From assembly GCF_022750545.1 (NCBI RefSeq), contig NZ_PUIC01000001.1, forward strand, positions 620,001-684,000: a DNA stretch of 64,000 nucleotides, read 5' to 3'. Below, in pieces: positions 1-8,584 of this stretch (the stretch's first letter is position 1; every line of letters begins with the position of its first letter). This DNA is from Caulobacter sp. CCUG 60055. Lineage in GTDB: Bacteria > Pseudomonadota > Alphaproteobacteria > Caulobacterales > Caulobacteraceae. Under the pieces are notes generated by a model. It was not told where the DNA came from. It worked only from the letters and a program-made list of their open reading frames with translations, and made no database searches. The position numbers and the translations under genes are program-made.

Positions 1-2
1 CG

Positions 3-269
3 CCGTTCAACGCCGGGCCGCGCGGCTCGGTGGCGGTGCACGCCTATTATCGCGACGACTACGCCTTCCTGTTCGAGCTGATCGAGCCGATCTTCCGCCG
101 CCATGACGGCCGCCCCCACTGGGGCAAGCTGCACAGCCTGCACGGCCAGCAGCTCCAGGCGCTCTATCCGCGCTGGGACGATTTCCTCGACCTGCGGCGA
201 CGCCTGGACCCGGACGGACGGCTGCTCAATCCCTATCTGAAAGGCCTGTTCGGGCTCCAGAACGCCTGA
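3..269 (+). CDS. C-terminal end of a D-arabinono-1,4-lactone oxidase-type FAD enzyme (partial)
   Basis: The reading frame is open from the left edge, so only the last 88 or so residues are seen and the true start lies outside the window. The tail contains HWGKLH followed by a run ending RLDPDGRLLNPYL, which is the usual C-terminal signature of the ALO (aldonolactone/sugar-1,4-lactone oxidase) family of VAO-type flavoproteins. Family members oxidise sugar lactones or related polyols using FAD and oxygen. The FAD-binding domain is not visible here, so substrate cannot be judged. It ends 12 bases before the convergent lipoprotein gene. Confidence 0.75.
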   Translation, partial: PFNAGPRGSVAVHAYYRDDYAFLFELIEPIFRRHDGRPHWGKLHSLHGQQLQALYPRWDDFLDLRRRLDPDGRLLNPYLKGLFGLQNA

Positions 270-281
270 CGCCTCTCCTCG

Positions 282-941
282 TCACTGGCCGCCGCCGGCG
301 CTCCCTCGGGGAGCCAGGCTGGCGGCGCCGGTCTGGTCGGTCCAGGCGACGATCTGGCCCAGCACATCGCCCACGGCCGCGTCATAGGCCGGCACGATGG
401 CCCCGACGCGGTTGTCGGCCGCCCTGCTGCGCCCCTCGAACACCTTGTCGCCCAGCAGCGCCCGGTCGCTCGGCCGCGCCATCACCGCGCGCACCTGCAC
501 CACCACCGTCGGCGCGCCCTTGCCGGCCTCGTCGTAACGCGCCTCGAAGGTCCGCACGTCGAGGCGGATCACATAGTCGGCGCGGGTGACGTCGGTGCGC
601 TGCACCAGCCGCGCGGGGCCGTCGGAGGCGTCGAACGCCCGTTGCAGGGCCTCGTCGAACAGGGTGGCGGCCGGCGCGAGCCAGCGGGCCTCGGCGATAT
701 AGGCGGCCTGCTGCCGGTTGACGGTCAGGATGCGGTCGGTGGCCGCCGCGCGGGTGAAGCCGGTCGGCCCGCGCAGCACGGTGAACCGGGTCGACGCCGC
801 CGCCGGCCTGGCCGCCGCGGAAGGCTCGCCGCCGAACCGGTAGAGCTGGGCCGGCTTGGTCTTGGGGAAGACCGTGATGCAACCGGCCAGGCCCAGGGCC
901 AGGATCGACGCGGCGACGGGCAGGATCTTGCGGATGCTCAC
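282..941 (-). CDS. ABC-type transport auxiliary lipoprotein (MCE/Mla system)
   Basis: The 219-residue protein begins with a lipoprotein signal peptide: a basic start, a hydrophobic stretch and a lipobox LAGC near residue 21, so it is probably anchored by lipid. The remainder fits the ABC_trans_aux (PqiC/LptE-like) domain, with conserved VLRGP and later VVQVRA and VVGDVL-like stretches. It is the last gene of a four-gene operon; its start overlaps the stop of the MCE-domain gene in an ATGA arrangement. Such lipoproteins link the inner-membrane MCE complex to the outer membrane in phospholipid or small-molecule transport. Orthology to a characterised member is not claimed. Confidence 0.85.
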   Translation of the reverse strand: MSIRKILPVAASILALGLAGCITVFPKTKPAQLYRFGGEPSAAARPAAASTRFTVLRGPTGFTRAAATDRILTVNRQQAAYIAEARWLAPAATLFDEALQRAFDASDGPARLVQRTDVTRADYVIRLDVRTFEARYDEAGKGAPTVVVQVRAVMARPSDRALLGDKVFEGRSRAADNRVGAIVPAYDAAVGDVLGQIVAWTDQTGAASLAPRGSAGGGQ

Positions 942-1876
942 GGCTTCACCTCGATTTCCTTGGCCGGCGCCTTGGAGGCCAGGCCGCGCGGGTTCTGCTC
1001 CACCTCGCCGACCAGCCGGTCGAGGGACTCGGCGGCCCCCTGCAAGGTCACGATGGCCGACTGCAGCTGCGGGATGCCGGTGGAGGCGAAGTCCGAGGTC
1101 GGCCCCTGCAGCTTGTCGATCATGCCGCGCGTCTCCTGGGCGGCGGTCTTCAGTTCGGCGGCGGCGTCGGCGATCTGGGCCATGGCGCGCTTGCCGTCGC
1201 CATTGACCAGCTGCTGGCTGGATTCACTCAGCTTGCCGATATTGGTCGCCGCCTGGTCGATCGACTTCAGGGCCTGGTCCGCGTCGGCGATGATGGCCTT
1301 CTGGCGGCGCGCTTCCGCGGTGACGGCGCTGATGTCCTGCAAGGTGGCGTTGAGCGTCTTGATGTTGCCGTCCGAAAGGATGCGGTTCACCCGGTCCAGG
1401 GCCTCGACGGTGCGGGTCAACACGGTGCCGCCGCCTTCCAGCAGGTCCTGCAAGGTGCTGCGCTGGCTCTGGATCACCGGGATCTTGCCCTCGGGCGTCA
1501 CGTCGTTGAGCAGCTTCGTCGTCGCCTTGCCGGCGGTGATCTGGATGTAGTTGACGCCGGTGATGCCCTGGGGCTCCAGGGTGGCGAAGCTGTCGGTCTT
1601 GACCGGCACGTCCGAGGTCATGCGCACGCGGGTGATGACCCGCGTCGGGTCGGCGTGGTCCAGGGCGATCTTGGTCACCTCGCCGACCTTGATGCCGTTG
1701 AAGTGCACCTCGCCGCCCTCGGACAGACCCCGCACCGGACCGACGAAGACGATGTCGTAGATGTCGTAGTCGCGCGTGAACTGCACCCGGGCCAGCCAGA
1801 CGACGAAGGCGACCATGCCCGCGAACAGGATCAGGGACGCCAGCCCGACCAGCGCGTAGTTGGCGTTTCTTTCCAT
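938..1876 (-). CDS. MCE-domain periplasmic substrate-binding protein (MlaD-like)
   Basis: A 312-residue protein with one N-terminal transmembrane helix (about residues 8-30), an MCE domain (about 40-120, with the typical GLSEGGEVHFNGIKVGEV and GITGVNYIQI segments) and a long helical C-terminal region rich in Ala, Gln and Asp that probably forms a coiled coil. MCE proteins form hexameric rings that shuttle lipids across the periplasm. The start overlaps the stop of the ATPase gene by one base (TGATG), so I chose the ATG at 1876 rather than a longer upstream frame, which lies inside the ATPase gene. It is longer than E. coli MlaD (about 183 aa), like other proteobacterial PqiB/MlaD relatives. 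Confidence 0.88.
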   Translation of the reverse strand: MERNANYALVGLASLILFAGMVAFVVWLARVQFTRDYDIYDIVFVGPVRGLSEGGEVHFNGIKVGEVTKIALDHADPTRVITRVRMTSDVPVKTDSFATLEPQGITGVNYIQITAGKATTKLLNDVTPEGKIPVIQSQRSTLQDLLEGGGTVLTRTVEALDRVNRILSDGNIKTLNATLQDISAVTAEARRQKAIIADADQALKSIDQAATNIGKLSESSQQLVNGDGKRAMAQIADAAAELKTAAQETRGMIDKLQGPTSDFASTGIPQLQSAIVTLQGAAESLDRLVGEVEQNPRGLASKAPAKEIEVKP

Positions 1877-2730
1877 CAGGCCGCTCCTTGCGGATTTTTC
1901 CGCTGCGCTTGCGTCGTGGGGCTTTCCGCCGCCGCGGCGGCGCGGCCGCGAGGGCCGCCGAAATATTCTTTGATCCACGGGTGGTCCGAGCGTTCCAGCT
2001 CGCGGACCGGCTCGACCGCCACCACCTGCTTGTCGGCCAGCACGGCGACGCGGTCGGTGATCGCATAGAGGCTGTCGAGGTCGTGGGTGATCATGAACAC
2101 CGTCAGGCCCAGGCTCTCGGACAGGTCGGCGATCAGTTGGTCGAAGGCCCCGGCGCCGATGGGGTCGAGGCCCGAGGTCGGCTCGTCCAGGAACAGCAGC
2201 TCCGGGTCCAGCGCCAGGGCGCGCGCCAGGCTCGCCCGCTTGATCATCCCGCCCGACAGCTCGGACGGCTGCAAGGCGCCGGCGAACTTGGGCAGGCCGG
2301 CCAGGGCGATCTTGAGCTCGGCCAGTTCGTCGATCATCGCCCGGGGCATGTCGGTGTGCTCGCGCATCGGCGCGGCGACGTTCTGCTTGACCGTCAGGTT
2401 CGAGAACAGGGCGCCGCGCTGGAACAGCACGCCCCAGCGGCGCTCGATGGCGCTCCATTGGGCGTTGGAGGCCGATCGCAGGTCGCGCCCGAAGATCTTG
2501 ACGCTGCCGGCCTCGGGCCGCTTCAGGCCGATGATGGTGTTGAGCAGCACAGACTTGCCGGTGCCCGATCCGCCGACCACGCCCAGAACCTCGCCGCGGC
2601 GGACGGTCAGGTCGAGGTCCTTGTGCACGACATGGTCGCCGAACTGCGACAGCAGGCCCTTGACCTCGATGGGCGGAGCCTCCTCGTCGATCAGGCGCTC
2701 GTCGCCCCTATCGCCCTGTTCGCCGCTCAT
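1876..2730 (-). CDS. ABC transporter ATP-binding protein (MlaF-like)
   Basis: A 284-residue ATPase with Walker A (GGSGTGKS, about residue 51), ABC signature LSGGM, and Walker B followed by the D-loop (LLFLDEPTSGLDP). It energises the MCE lipid-transport complex together with the MlaE-like permease encoded immediately upstream; the start overlaps that gene's stop (ATGA at 2727-2730). The C-terminal tail after the nucleotide-binding domain is rich in Arg and Ala and is poorly conserved. Family and partner assignment are firm; the transported lipid and its direction are unknown. Confidence 0.92.
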   Translation of the reverse strand: MSGEQGDRGDERLIDEEAPPIEVKGLLSQFGDHVVHKDLDLTVRRGEVLGVVGGSGTGKSVLLNTIIGLKRPEAGSVKIFGRDLRSASNAQWSAIERRWGVLFQRGALFSNLTVKQNVAAPMREHTDMPRAMIDELAELKIALAGLPKFAGALQPSELSGGMIKRASLARALALDPELLFLDEPTSGLDPIGAGAFDQLIADLSESLGLTVFMITHDLDSLYAITDRVAVLADKQVVAVEPVRELERSDHPWIKEYFGGPRGRAAAAAESPTTQAQRKNPQGAA

Positions 2731-3959
2731 ATCTTGAGCTCCATGTAGATCAGGGCGAACACCGCATCGATCATGATGATCGAGAAGATCGCGTGGACCA
2801 CGGCGGCCGTCACCCGCCGGCCCAGGGATTCGACGTCGCCGCCGACCTCCATGCCCTGGCGGCAGCCGATGGCGGCGATGACCACGGCCATGACCGGGGC
2901 CTTGGACAGGCCGATCCAGAAATGGACGGCGCCGACGTTGTCGAGGATGCGCTGGAGGAAGAACGCCGGCCCGAGATCGAGGACGCCCCAGGTGACGATC
3001 AGGCCGCCGACCAGGCCGGCGAGGGTCGCCACGAAGGTCAGCAGCGGAATGGTGAACAGCAGGGCCAGGAAGCGCGGCAGCACCAGGGCCTCGAACGGAT
3101 CGACGCCCATGACCACCATGGCGTCGACCTCCTGGCTCATCTTCATCGAGCCGATCTCGGCGGCGAAGCTGGAGGCCGAGCGGCCGGCCAGCAGGATGGC
3201 GGTGATGATGATGTTGAACTCGCGCAGGACGGCGATGCCGATCAGCTCGACCACGAACACCTGGGCGCCGAACTGCGAGAGCATGTTGGCGCCCAGCAGG
3301 GCGACCACCGCGCCGATGAAGAAGGCCGTCACCGACACGATCGGTATGGCGTCGAAGCCGGCGCGCTCGGCCAGGCTGAAGCAGGCCGCCCAACGGATGC
3401 GCCGGGGATTGGCCAGCATCTTGCCGATGACCACTAGCAGCCGGCCGTAGAAGGCCAGCGTGCCGACGAAGTCCCGGCCGACCCCGAACAGGCCGCGGCC
3501 GATGCGTTCGAGCATGTCGACCACGCCCCGCCGGCGCGGCTCCGGGGTCGGCTCGGACTGCATCGCCTCGTGGACCAGCAGCAACAGCCGGACGGTCTCG
3601 GGCCGGGCCCTGACATTGGCCCGGGACAACGGCCGCCCCTCGGCGGCGCTGATCGCGCCATAGGCGCCGGAGGTGTCGCAACGGCCGATGCCGTTGAGGT
3701 CGAGCGCGACCGACGGCGCGCCGGCCAGCGCGGCGCGCAGCCGCACGGCGGCGTCGCCCAGGCAATGGGCGGTCCAGTCCCCGGTGAACACCGCTGTCCG
3801 GGTTCCGTCGGCGTCGTCGATGGCGAAATCGGCGGGGATGTCCATGCCGGAGAGAGGTCCACAAGACTCGAACAAGTCAACCGACAACGCCGCAGCTTGC
3901 CGGAGGTTGCCCTCGGCTTCGGCCGGACAGCCGTCAGGAACTGACATAGAGATGTTCAC
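2727..3959 (-). CDS. STAS-domain MlaE-type ABC permease
   Basis: A 410-residue protein in which an N-terminal STAS-like domain (about residues 40-125, containing IGRCDTSGAYG) is fused to a MlaE/YrbE permease (about 150-405) with several membrane helices and the conserved VTAFFIGAVVAL and MKMSQEVDAMVVMG segments. Similar STAS-MlaE fusions are common in Alphaproteobacteria, where the STAS part takes the role of MlaB. I chose the GTG at 3959 because it has a good ribosome-binding site (AGGAG, 6 nt upstream); the internal ATG at 3845 has none. First gene of the four-gene MCE operon, divergent from the glycosyltransferase gene. Confidence 0.88.
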   Translation of the reverse strand: MNISMSVPDGCPAEAEGNLRQAAALSVDLFESCGPLSGMDIPADFAIDDADGTRTAVFTGDWTAHCLGDAAVRLRAALAGAPSVALDLNGIGRCDTSGAYGAISAAEGRPLSRANVRARPETVRLLLLVHEAMQSEPTPEPRRRGVVDMLERIGRGLFGVGRDFVGTLAFYGRLLVVIGKMLANPRRIRWAACFSLAERAGFDAIPIVSVTAFFIGAVVALLGANMLSQFGAQVFVVELIGIAVLREFNIIITAILLAGRSASSFAAEIGSMKMSQEVDAMVVMGVDPFEALVLPRFLALLFTIPLLTFVATLAGLVGGLIVTWGVLDLGPAFFLQRILDNVGAVHFWIGLSKAPVMAVVIAAIGCRQGMEVGGDVESLGRRVTAAVVHAIFSIIMIDAVFALIYMELKI

Positions 3960-4046
3960 GGCGATCTCCTAGCCGGACAAATATCGGCGGAGCGTTTACC
4001 TTGTCTCGCAATCCAGGCTTAAGGCGGGCTCCGGCATGGTGAACGC

Positions 4047-4859
4047 ATGACGGATCCGATGTCTCGCGCCGCCGGGGCGGCCCCGCCCCCTTCGACGCCG
4101 ACGCGCCTGCGGCTGCTCGGCGGCGAGGTCGACGTGGTCACGCCGGGCGAGGTGATGGCCTTCGCCGCCGACCGGATCGCCGCCGGCCGCAAGGCGGTGG
4201 TCGCCAACCACAACCTGCACAGCCTGCACCTGATCCGCCGCGACGCAGCGATGCGCGCCTTCTACGCCTCGGCCGACCTCGTCGAGATCGATTCGACGCC
4301 GCTGATCCTGTGGGGCCGCCTGCTGGGCCGGCCGGTGGGACGGGCGCACCGCTGCACCTATCTCGACTGGCGCGAGGACTTCTGGCGGCTGGCGGCCGAA
4401 CGGGGCTGGCGGGTGTTCTATCTGGGCGGCGCGCCCGGCGTGGCGGCCAAGGGGGCCGAGGCCCTGGCCGACCGCTGGCCAGGCGTCCGGCTGGCGGTCC
4501 GCGACGGCTTCTTCGACATGGACGATCTGGCGGTCTGCGCCGAGGTGGTCGAGACCGTCAACGCCTTCCGTCCAGACGTGGTGTTCGTCGGCATGGGCAT
4601 GCCCCGCCAGGAACGCTGGATCGCCGCATCCTACGATCGGCTGGACTCCGGCGTGGTCTTTCCTATCGGCGCGGCGTTCGACTACGAGGCCGGCGCCGTG
4701 CCGACCCCGCCGCGCTGGAGCGGGCGCGTCGGCCTGGAGTGGCTGTTCCGCTTCGCCGCCGAGCCGCGCCGCCTGTTCGCCCGCTATTTCGTCGAGCCCT
4801 GGAGCCTGATCGGCCCGGCCATCGCCGATCTGGCCGCCCGCGGCCGCGCCGCGTCCTAG
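4047..4859 (+). CDS. WecG/TagA/CpsF family glycosyltransferase
   Basis: A 270-residue GT26-family enzyme. It has the family pattern VVANHNLHSLH near residue 50, the acidic EIDSTPL segment, VFVGMGMPRQERWI near residue 180 and IGAAFDYEAGAVPTPPRW near 210. Family members transfer N-acetylmannosamine or a related sugar to a lipid-linked acceptor during cell-envelope polysaccharide synthesis. In Caulobacter a protein of this family (HfsJ) takes part in holdfast polysaccharide synthesis, so holdfast or another exopolysaccharide is a reasonable role, but no other polysaccharide genes are in view. Monocistronic by layout, divergent from the MCE operon and convergent with the Nudix gene. Confidence 0.85.
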   Translation: MTDPMSRAAGAAPPPSTPTRLRLLGGEVDVVTPGEVMAFAADRIAAGRKAVVANHNLHSLHLIRRDAAMRAFYASADLVEIDSTPLILWGRLLGRPVGRAHRCTYLDWREDFWRLAAERGWRVFYLGGAPGVAAKGAEALADRWPGVRLAVRDGFFDMDDLAVCAEVVETVNAFRPDVVFVGMGMPRQERWIAASYDRLDSGVVFPIGAAFDYEAGAVPTPPRWSGRVGLEWLFRFAAEPRRLFARYFVEPWSLIGPAIADLAARGRAAS

Positions 4860-4865
4860 CCGCCA

Positions 4866-5330
4866 TCAGGCTCCGCCGCCGCGCAGCCGGCGGGCCACCG
4901 CCCAGGCGTGGCTGTCGTGGCGCAGGAGGCGAAGGGCGGCGTCGGGCTCCATCCAGACCAGTTCGTGGTCGTCCTCGATCTTCAGGCCCGGCCGTTCCCC
5001 GACGACGCGGGCGAGGAACAGGCCCGAGCGGTTGTTCACCGCCTGGCCGTCGGTCTTGACCATGTACTGGTCGGCCCGGCTGAGCAAGTCGCCGGCCTCG
5101 ACCACAAGGCCGGTCTCCTCGCCGAACTCGCGGATCAGGGCCTCGATCTCGGTCTCGCCGGGATCGATCGCGCCGCCGGGCAGGTCGTAATAGCTGGCCT
5201 CACCCGCCCGGCTGACGCGGACCAGGGCGATGCGGCCGTCCCGCTCGGCGACGCCGAAGGCGGCGGGACGGTCCGCGTAGGCGCGCCCCGCCTCCGCGAC
5301 CCCGAACTGCAGGGGCGCCGCGCCGGCCAT
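4866..5330 (-). CDS. Nudix hydrolase
   Basis: A 154-residue protein with a complete Nudix box: GAIDPGETEIEALIREFGEE followed by TGL matches G-x5-E-x7-R-E-U-x-E-E-x-G-U, the metal-binding catalytic helix that hydrolyses nucleoside diphosphates linked to another group. The substrate cannot be read from the motif. It lies immediately downstream of the S1/P1 nuclease gene on the same strand with a 2-base gap, so the two may be co-transcribed. Confidence 0.9.
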   Translation of the reverse strand: MAGAAPLQFGVAEAGRAYADRPAAFGVAERDGRIALVRVSRAGEASYYDLPGGAIDPGETEIEALIREFGEETGLVVEAGDLLSRADQYMVKTDGQAVNNRSGLFLARVVGERPGLKIEDDHELVWMEPDAALRLLRHDSHAWAVARRLRGGGA

Positions 5331-5332
5331 CG

Positions 5333-6349
5333 TCAGTTGACGCCGTAGAGGGCGTCCCAGGGATCGACCTTGCCGGCCACCATGTCCTCGACGCTGACGG
5401 GCGGGTAGCCGAGCGTTCCCTTGGCGCTGGCGTTCCAGGCGTCGACCACGAAGTCGCGCAGCGCCGAGGCGCCGGCCGCCAGGCGCTCGGCCGCGAAGGC
5501 CTGGCCACGCGGATCGCCGTCCTTGAACCCGCCGGCCTTCTCCAACTGGTAGAAGGGAACCACGGTCTTCCAGGTGGTCTGCAGGTAGCGGGCCGTGCAG
5601 GCGTCGACCGGCTGGGAGCAGGCCTGATAGGGCGTCATCTTGGCCCGGACCATGTCGGCGGTGACGAAGCGGCCGACGAAGGCGTCCTCGAAACGCGAAT
5701 GGGTGCGGCGGTCGGTGGTGAAGCCCTCGGGATTGGGCCCCTCGCCCCAGCCGTTGTAGTGGATGGTCAGGTGCAGCGGCTGGCTGGCGTCGCCGATGAA
5801 ATGCGCCCAGACGCCGAGATTGACCCGGATAAGCTCCTCGCGGCGGCGCAGGTCGGCGACGTACCAGGCCTTCTTCTTCGGGTCCTTCTCGGCCTTGGCG
5901 GCGACGGAATCGACCCGCCAGTAAGCGAAGTCCTTGGCCAGCTGCTGCCAGCCGTCGACGATCGAATACGGCAGATACCCGGCCTTGTAGGTGTCGGCCT
6001 GGGCGGCGCGCAGAGCCGTCTCGTAGTCCGCTCGCGTCGTCGGCAGGGCCATGAGGTCGGGGCCGCCCATCACCTTGCCGGCGTCGTCGACATCGACGAA
6101 GTGGCCGGCGTCGCGGCCGGTGTCGTGGGTCTTGCCCGCCCCCTTGGAGCGGTCGGGCTCGCGCGCGTATTCGCCGATGTCGGCCGCCGCCTGGGGCGTG
6201 CGCAGGAAGGCCGGGACATCGGCCGGCAACGCCGCCGCGCCGAGCGCGCCGACGAGGCGGTGGCCCTCCGGCCCCCAGGCCAGGGCCGGCCCGGCCGAAA
6301 GAAGGGCGACGACGCCGGCGGCGGCGAAAACCTTGCAGATCATGCTCAA
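5333..6349 (-). CDS. Secreted S1/P1-type zinc nuclease
   Basis: A 338-residue protein with a classical signal peptide ending ALA before Trp; in the S1/P1 nuclease family the mature N-terminal Trp is itself a zinc ligand. The zinc-binding pattern is clear: WGPEGH at the start of the mature protein, HFVD near residue 85, and WAHFIGDASQPLH followed by HYNGWGEGPNPEG near residue 195. Such enzymes cut single-stranded DNA and RNA and remove 3'-phosphates in the periplasm or outside the cell, for nucleotide and phosphate scavenging. The neighbouring Nudix gene would be consistent with nucleotide turnover. Confidence 0.85.
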   Translation of the reverse strand: MSMICKVFAAAGVVALLSAGPALAWGPEGHRLVGALGAAALPADVPAFLRTPQAAADIGEYAREPDRSKGAGKTHDTGRDAGHFVDVDDAGKVMGGPDLMALPTTRADYETALRAAQADTYKAGYLPYSIVDGWQQLAKDFAYWRVDSVAAKAEKDPKKKAWYVADLRRREELIRVNLGVWAHFIGDASQPLHLTIHYNGWGEGPNPEGFTTDRRTHSRFEDAFVGRFVTADMVRAKMTPYQACSQPVDACTARYLQTTWKTVVPFYQLEKAGGFKDGDPRGQAFAAERLAAGASALRDFVVDAWNASAKGTLGYPPVSVEDMVAGKVDPWDALYGVN

Positions 6350-6365
6350 AGCTCCGGAACGCCGG

Positions 6366-6950
6366 TCAGGCGATGTTCAGTTCGGCCTCGACCCGGCCGA
6401 CCCAGACCTTGACGGCCGGATAGTCGTCGAGATCGAAACCGCCCTCATGGGCGACGCGGGTGTAGGCGACCAGGGCGACGTCGGCGAGGCTGAGCCGCCC
6501 GCCCGCCAGATAGTCGGTCTCCTTAAGCGCGTCCTCCAGCCGTTGCAACGCGGCCCGGCCGCGCTCGACCACCCTCGGCTCCAGCTCGGAGACGGCCTTG
6601 CCGAGATAGCGCACCTGGAAGCGGGCCACGGCCACATAGGGCTCGTGACTGTACTGCTCCCAGAACAGCCATTCGAACATCTTGGCGCGCTCGAACGAGT
6701 CGCCTGGAATCAGGTCCGAGCCCTCGGCGAGGTGCAGGATGATGGCGTTGGACTGGGCCAGGGGCCGGCCGTCCGGCAGTACGACGAGGGGCACCTGACC
6801 GGCCGGGTTCAGCGCCAGGAAATCGGGCGTCCGGGTGGCCTTGGCCAGCACGTCGGTCTCGACCCAATCGTAAGGCGCGCCAAGCTTTTCGGCGACCCAT
6901 TTGACCTTGAGACAGTTACCCGAAATCGAGTCGCCGTAGACCTTGAGCAC
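6366..6950 (-). CDS. Glutathione S-transferase
   Basis: A 194-residue protein with an N-terminal thioredoxin-like GST domain (VYGDSISGNCLKVKWVAEKL; NPAGQVPLVVLPDG; QSNAIILHLAEG) and an all-helical C-terminal domain with the LADVALVAY capping motif. The frame extends further upstream, but the GTG at 6950 is preceded by GGAGG at 8 nt spacing and the protein then begins VLKVYGD as typical family members do, so I prefer it to the ATG at 6980. The catalytic residue is probably Ser/Cys in SISGNC. The substrate is unknown. Confidence 0.88.
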   Translation of the reverse strand: MLKVYGDSISGNCLKVKWVAEKLGAPYDWVETDVLAKATRTPDFLALNPAGQVPLVVLPDGRPLAQSNAIILHLAEGSDLIPGDSFERAKMFEWLFWEQYSHEPYVAVARFQVRYLGKAVSELEPRVVERGRAALQRLEDALKETDYLAGGRLSLADVALVAYTRVAHEGGFDLDDYPAVKVWVGRVEAELNIA

Positions 6951-7083
6951 AGTTCGATCCTCCGCGGGGAACGCCGCCATCTTACTACCGGATTCGACCT
7001 CCGGGCGCCTCGGGGGTTGGATTCTCGATCCATCTCCGCTAGGAGTCCTGCCCACATCGAGACGAGAACAACAGGGGGGCGCT

Positions 7084-7575
7084 GTGAAGCGTATCCTGGC
7101 ATGCCTCGCCACGCTGGCGATCGCTACCGCCGGTTTTTCAGGCGGCGCTCAAGCAGAACAACCGGCTTCCACTGATCCGCTCGGCGAGCTGATCGGCAAG
7201 GTCATCGGTTTCCCATCCACCGACCTCGTGCTCAAGGCGACGCTGTACCACGCCGGCGCCAAGGGCATTCGCAGCCTGGACTCCCTGGGCTGTTCGGTGA
7301 CGCCGATGCGCACCCTGGCCGTCGATCCGACCGTCATCCCCCGCCGCACCATCGTCTTCATCAAGGAGACGGTCGGCATGGCCCTGCCCGACGGCAGCAA
7401 GCACGACGGGCTGTGGTACGCCACCGACATCGGCGGCGCGATCAAGGGCAACCGCATCGACCTGTTCACCGGCAAGGGCTCCGGCTCGATGCAGCAGTTC
7501 TTCCAGCGCGGCCTCACCAGCGGCGCGCTGAACGCCGCCAAGATCGGCACCTTCCAGGGCTGCCCCCCGAAATAG
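7084..7575 (+). CDS. Secreted 3D (Asp-Asp-Asp) domain protein
   Basis: A 163-residue protein with a signal peptide cleaved near AQA-E at residue 23. The mature part fits the 3D domain found at the end of MltA-type lytic transglycosylases and in Rpf/YuiC-like proteins: LDSLGCSVTPMRTLAVDP, IPRRTIVFI, and the acidic run DGLWYATDIGGAIKGNRIDLF that contains the conserved aspartates. Such proteins act on peptidoglycan glycan strands. The start is a GTG with an AGGGGG-type ribosome site. It ends just before a bidirectional terminator. Confidence 0.78.
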   Translation: MKRILACLATLAIATAGFSGGAQAEQPASTDPLGELIGKVIGFPSTDLVLKATLYHAGAKGIRSLDSLGCSVTPMRTLAVDPTVIPRRTIVFIKETVGMALPDGSKHDGLWYATDIGGAIKGNRIDLFTGKGSGSMQQFFQRGLTSGALNAAKIGTFQGCPPK

Positions 7576-7626
7576 GCGCCTCTCCCCGCCCCCGCCCAGC
7601 TTGGCGCAGGGCGAAAGCGGACGCAC

Positions 7627-7662
7627 AAAAAAGTCCTCCCGACGCTCTCGGGAGGGCTTTTT
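7627..7662. terminator. Bidirectional rho-independent terminator
   Basis: An A-run, then CCTCCCGA, a short loop CGCTC and TCGGGAGG, then a T-run. The hairpin has an A-tract on one side and a T-tract on the other, so it can end transcription of both convergent genes: the 3D-domain gene on the plus strand and fpr on the minus strand. Confidence 0.85.
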
Positions 7663-7700
7663 CGATTGAGCAGGTTTCGTTTCGGCCGGCCGGCTGAGGC

Positions 7701-8519
7701 TCAGGCCTCGACGAAGGCCTTTTCCAGCACGAAATCGCCGGGGTTGGCGATCGAGCCCTCCTCGAAGCCGCGCGCAAGCAGGATGGTCTTCAGGTCGGCC
7801 AGCACCGACGGGCCGCCGCACAGCATCAGCCGGTCCGCGGCCGGGTCGAGATCGGGCAGGCCCAGATCGGCGAACACCTTGCCCGACTGGATCAGGTCGG
7901 TGATGCGGCCGTTGGTGACGAACGGCTCGCGCGTCACGGTGGGATAGTAGAGCAGCCGCCCGGCCACCAGCTCGCCCAGATCGGGGTCGTTCGGCAATTC
8001 CTCGGACAGGAACTCGCGATAGTTCAGGTCGGCGACCTCGCGCACGGTGTGGGTGACCACCACCTGTTCGAAACGCTCATAGACCTCAGGGTCGCGCACC
8101 AGGCTGAGCCAGGGCGCCAGGCCGGTGCCCGTGCCGATCAGATAGAGGGTCCGCCCCGGCTTCAGGCCGTCCAGCACCAGGGTGCCGGTCGGCTTCCTGC
8201 CGACCAGGACCTCGTCGCCGACCTGGATCGCCTTGAGGCGCGAGGTCAGCGGGCCGTTCTCGACCTTGATGCTGTAGAATTCCAACTCGTCGTGCCAGGC
8301 CGGGCTGGCGATGGAATAGGCCCGCAGCAGCGGCTTGCCCTCGACCTCCAGGCCGAGCATCACGAACTGTCCGCTCTGGAAACGGAAACCGGGATCGCGG
8401 GTGGTGCGCAGGCTGAACAGGCTGTCGGTCCAGTGGCGCAGCCACGTCACGCGTTCGACATTGAAGGCGCCGCGGGCCTTGGCGGGCGCGGGGGCAAGGG
8501 CGGCGGAGGCGTCGGTCAT
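7701..8519 (-). CDS. fpr: Ferredoxin-NADP+ reductase
   Basis: A 272-residue flavoprotein. FAD-binding segment LLRAYSIASP (RxYS motif) near residue 65, NADP-binding IGTGTGLAPWLS near 128, and CGGPSVLADLK near 225. It moves electrons between NADPH and ferredoxin or flavodoxin. It lies 65 bases downstream of cysH on the same strand, so it may supply reduced ferredoxin to the sulfite reductase encoded in the same run of genes; this functional link is inferred from position. Ends at the bidirectional terminator. Confidence 0.9.
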   Translation of the reverse strand: MTDASAALAPAPAKARGAFNVERVTWLRHWTDSLFSLRTTRDPGFRFQSGQFVMLGLEVEGKPLLRAYSIASPAWHDELEFYSIKVENGPLTSRLKAIQVGDEVLVGRKPTGTLVLDGLKPGRTLYLIGTGTGLAPWLSLVRDPEVYERFEQVVVTHTVREVADLNYREFLSEELPNDPDLGELVAGRLLYYPTVTREPFVTNGRITDLIQSGKVFADLGLPDLDPAADRLMLCGGPSVLADLKTILLARGFEEGSIANPGDFVLEKAFVEA

Positions 8520-8584
8520 GGCGAGGATCTAGGTGCGGGGTCTGTGGATTGTTAGGGCTATATGCGAATGAAAATCAGCAGCGA

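Noticed and set aside
3996-4349. Long open frames opposite real genes, here and throughout the window
   Set aside because: High GC leaves long antisense frames without stops; they lack family motifs, ribosome sites and sensible starts, and real genes cover the other strand.
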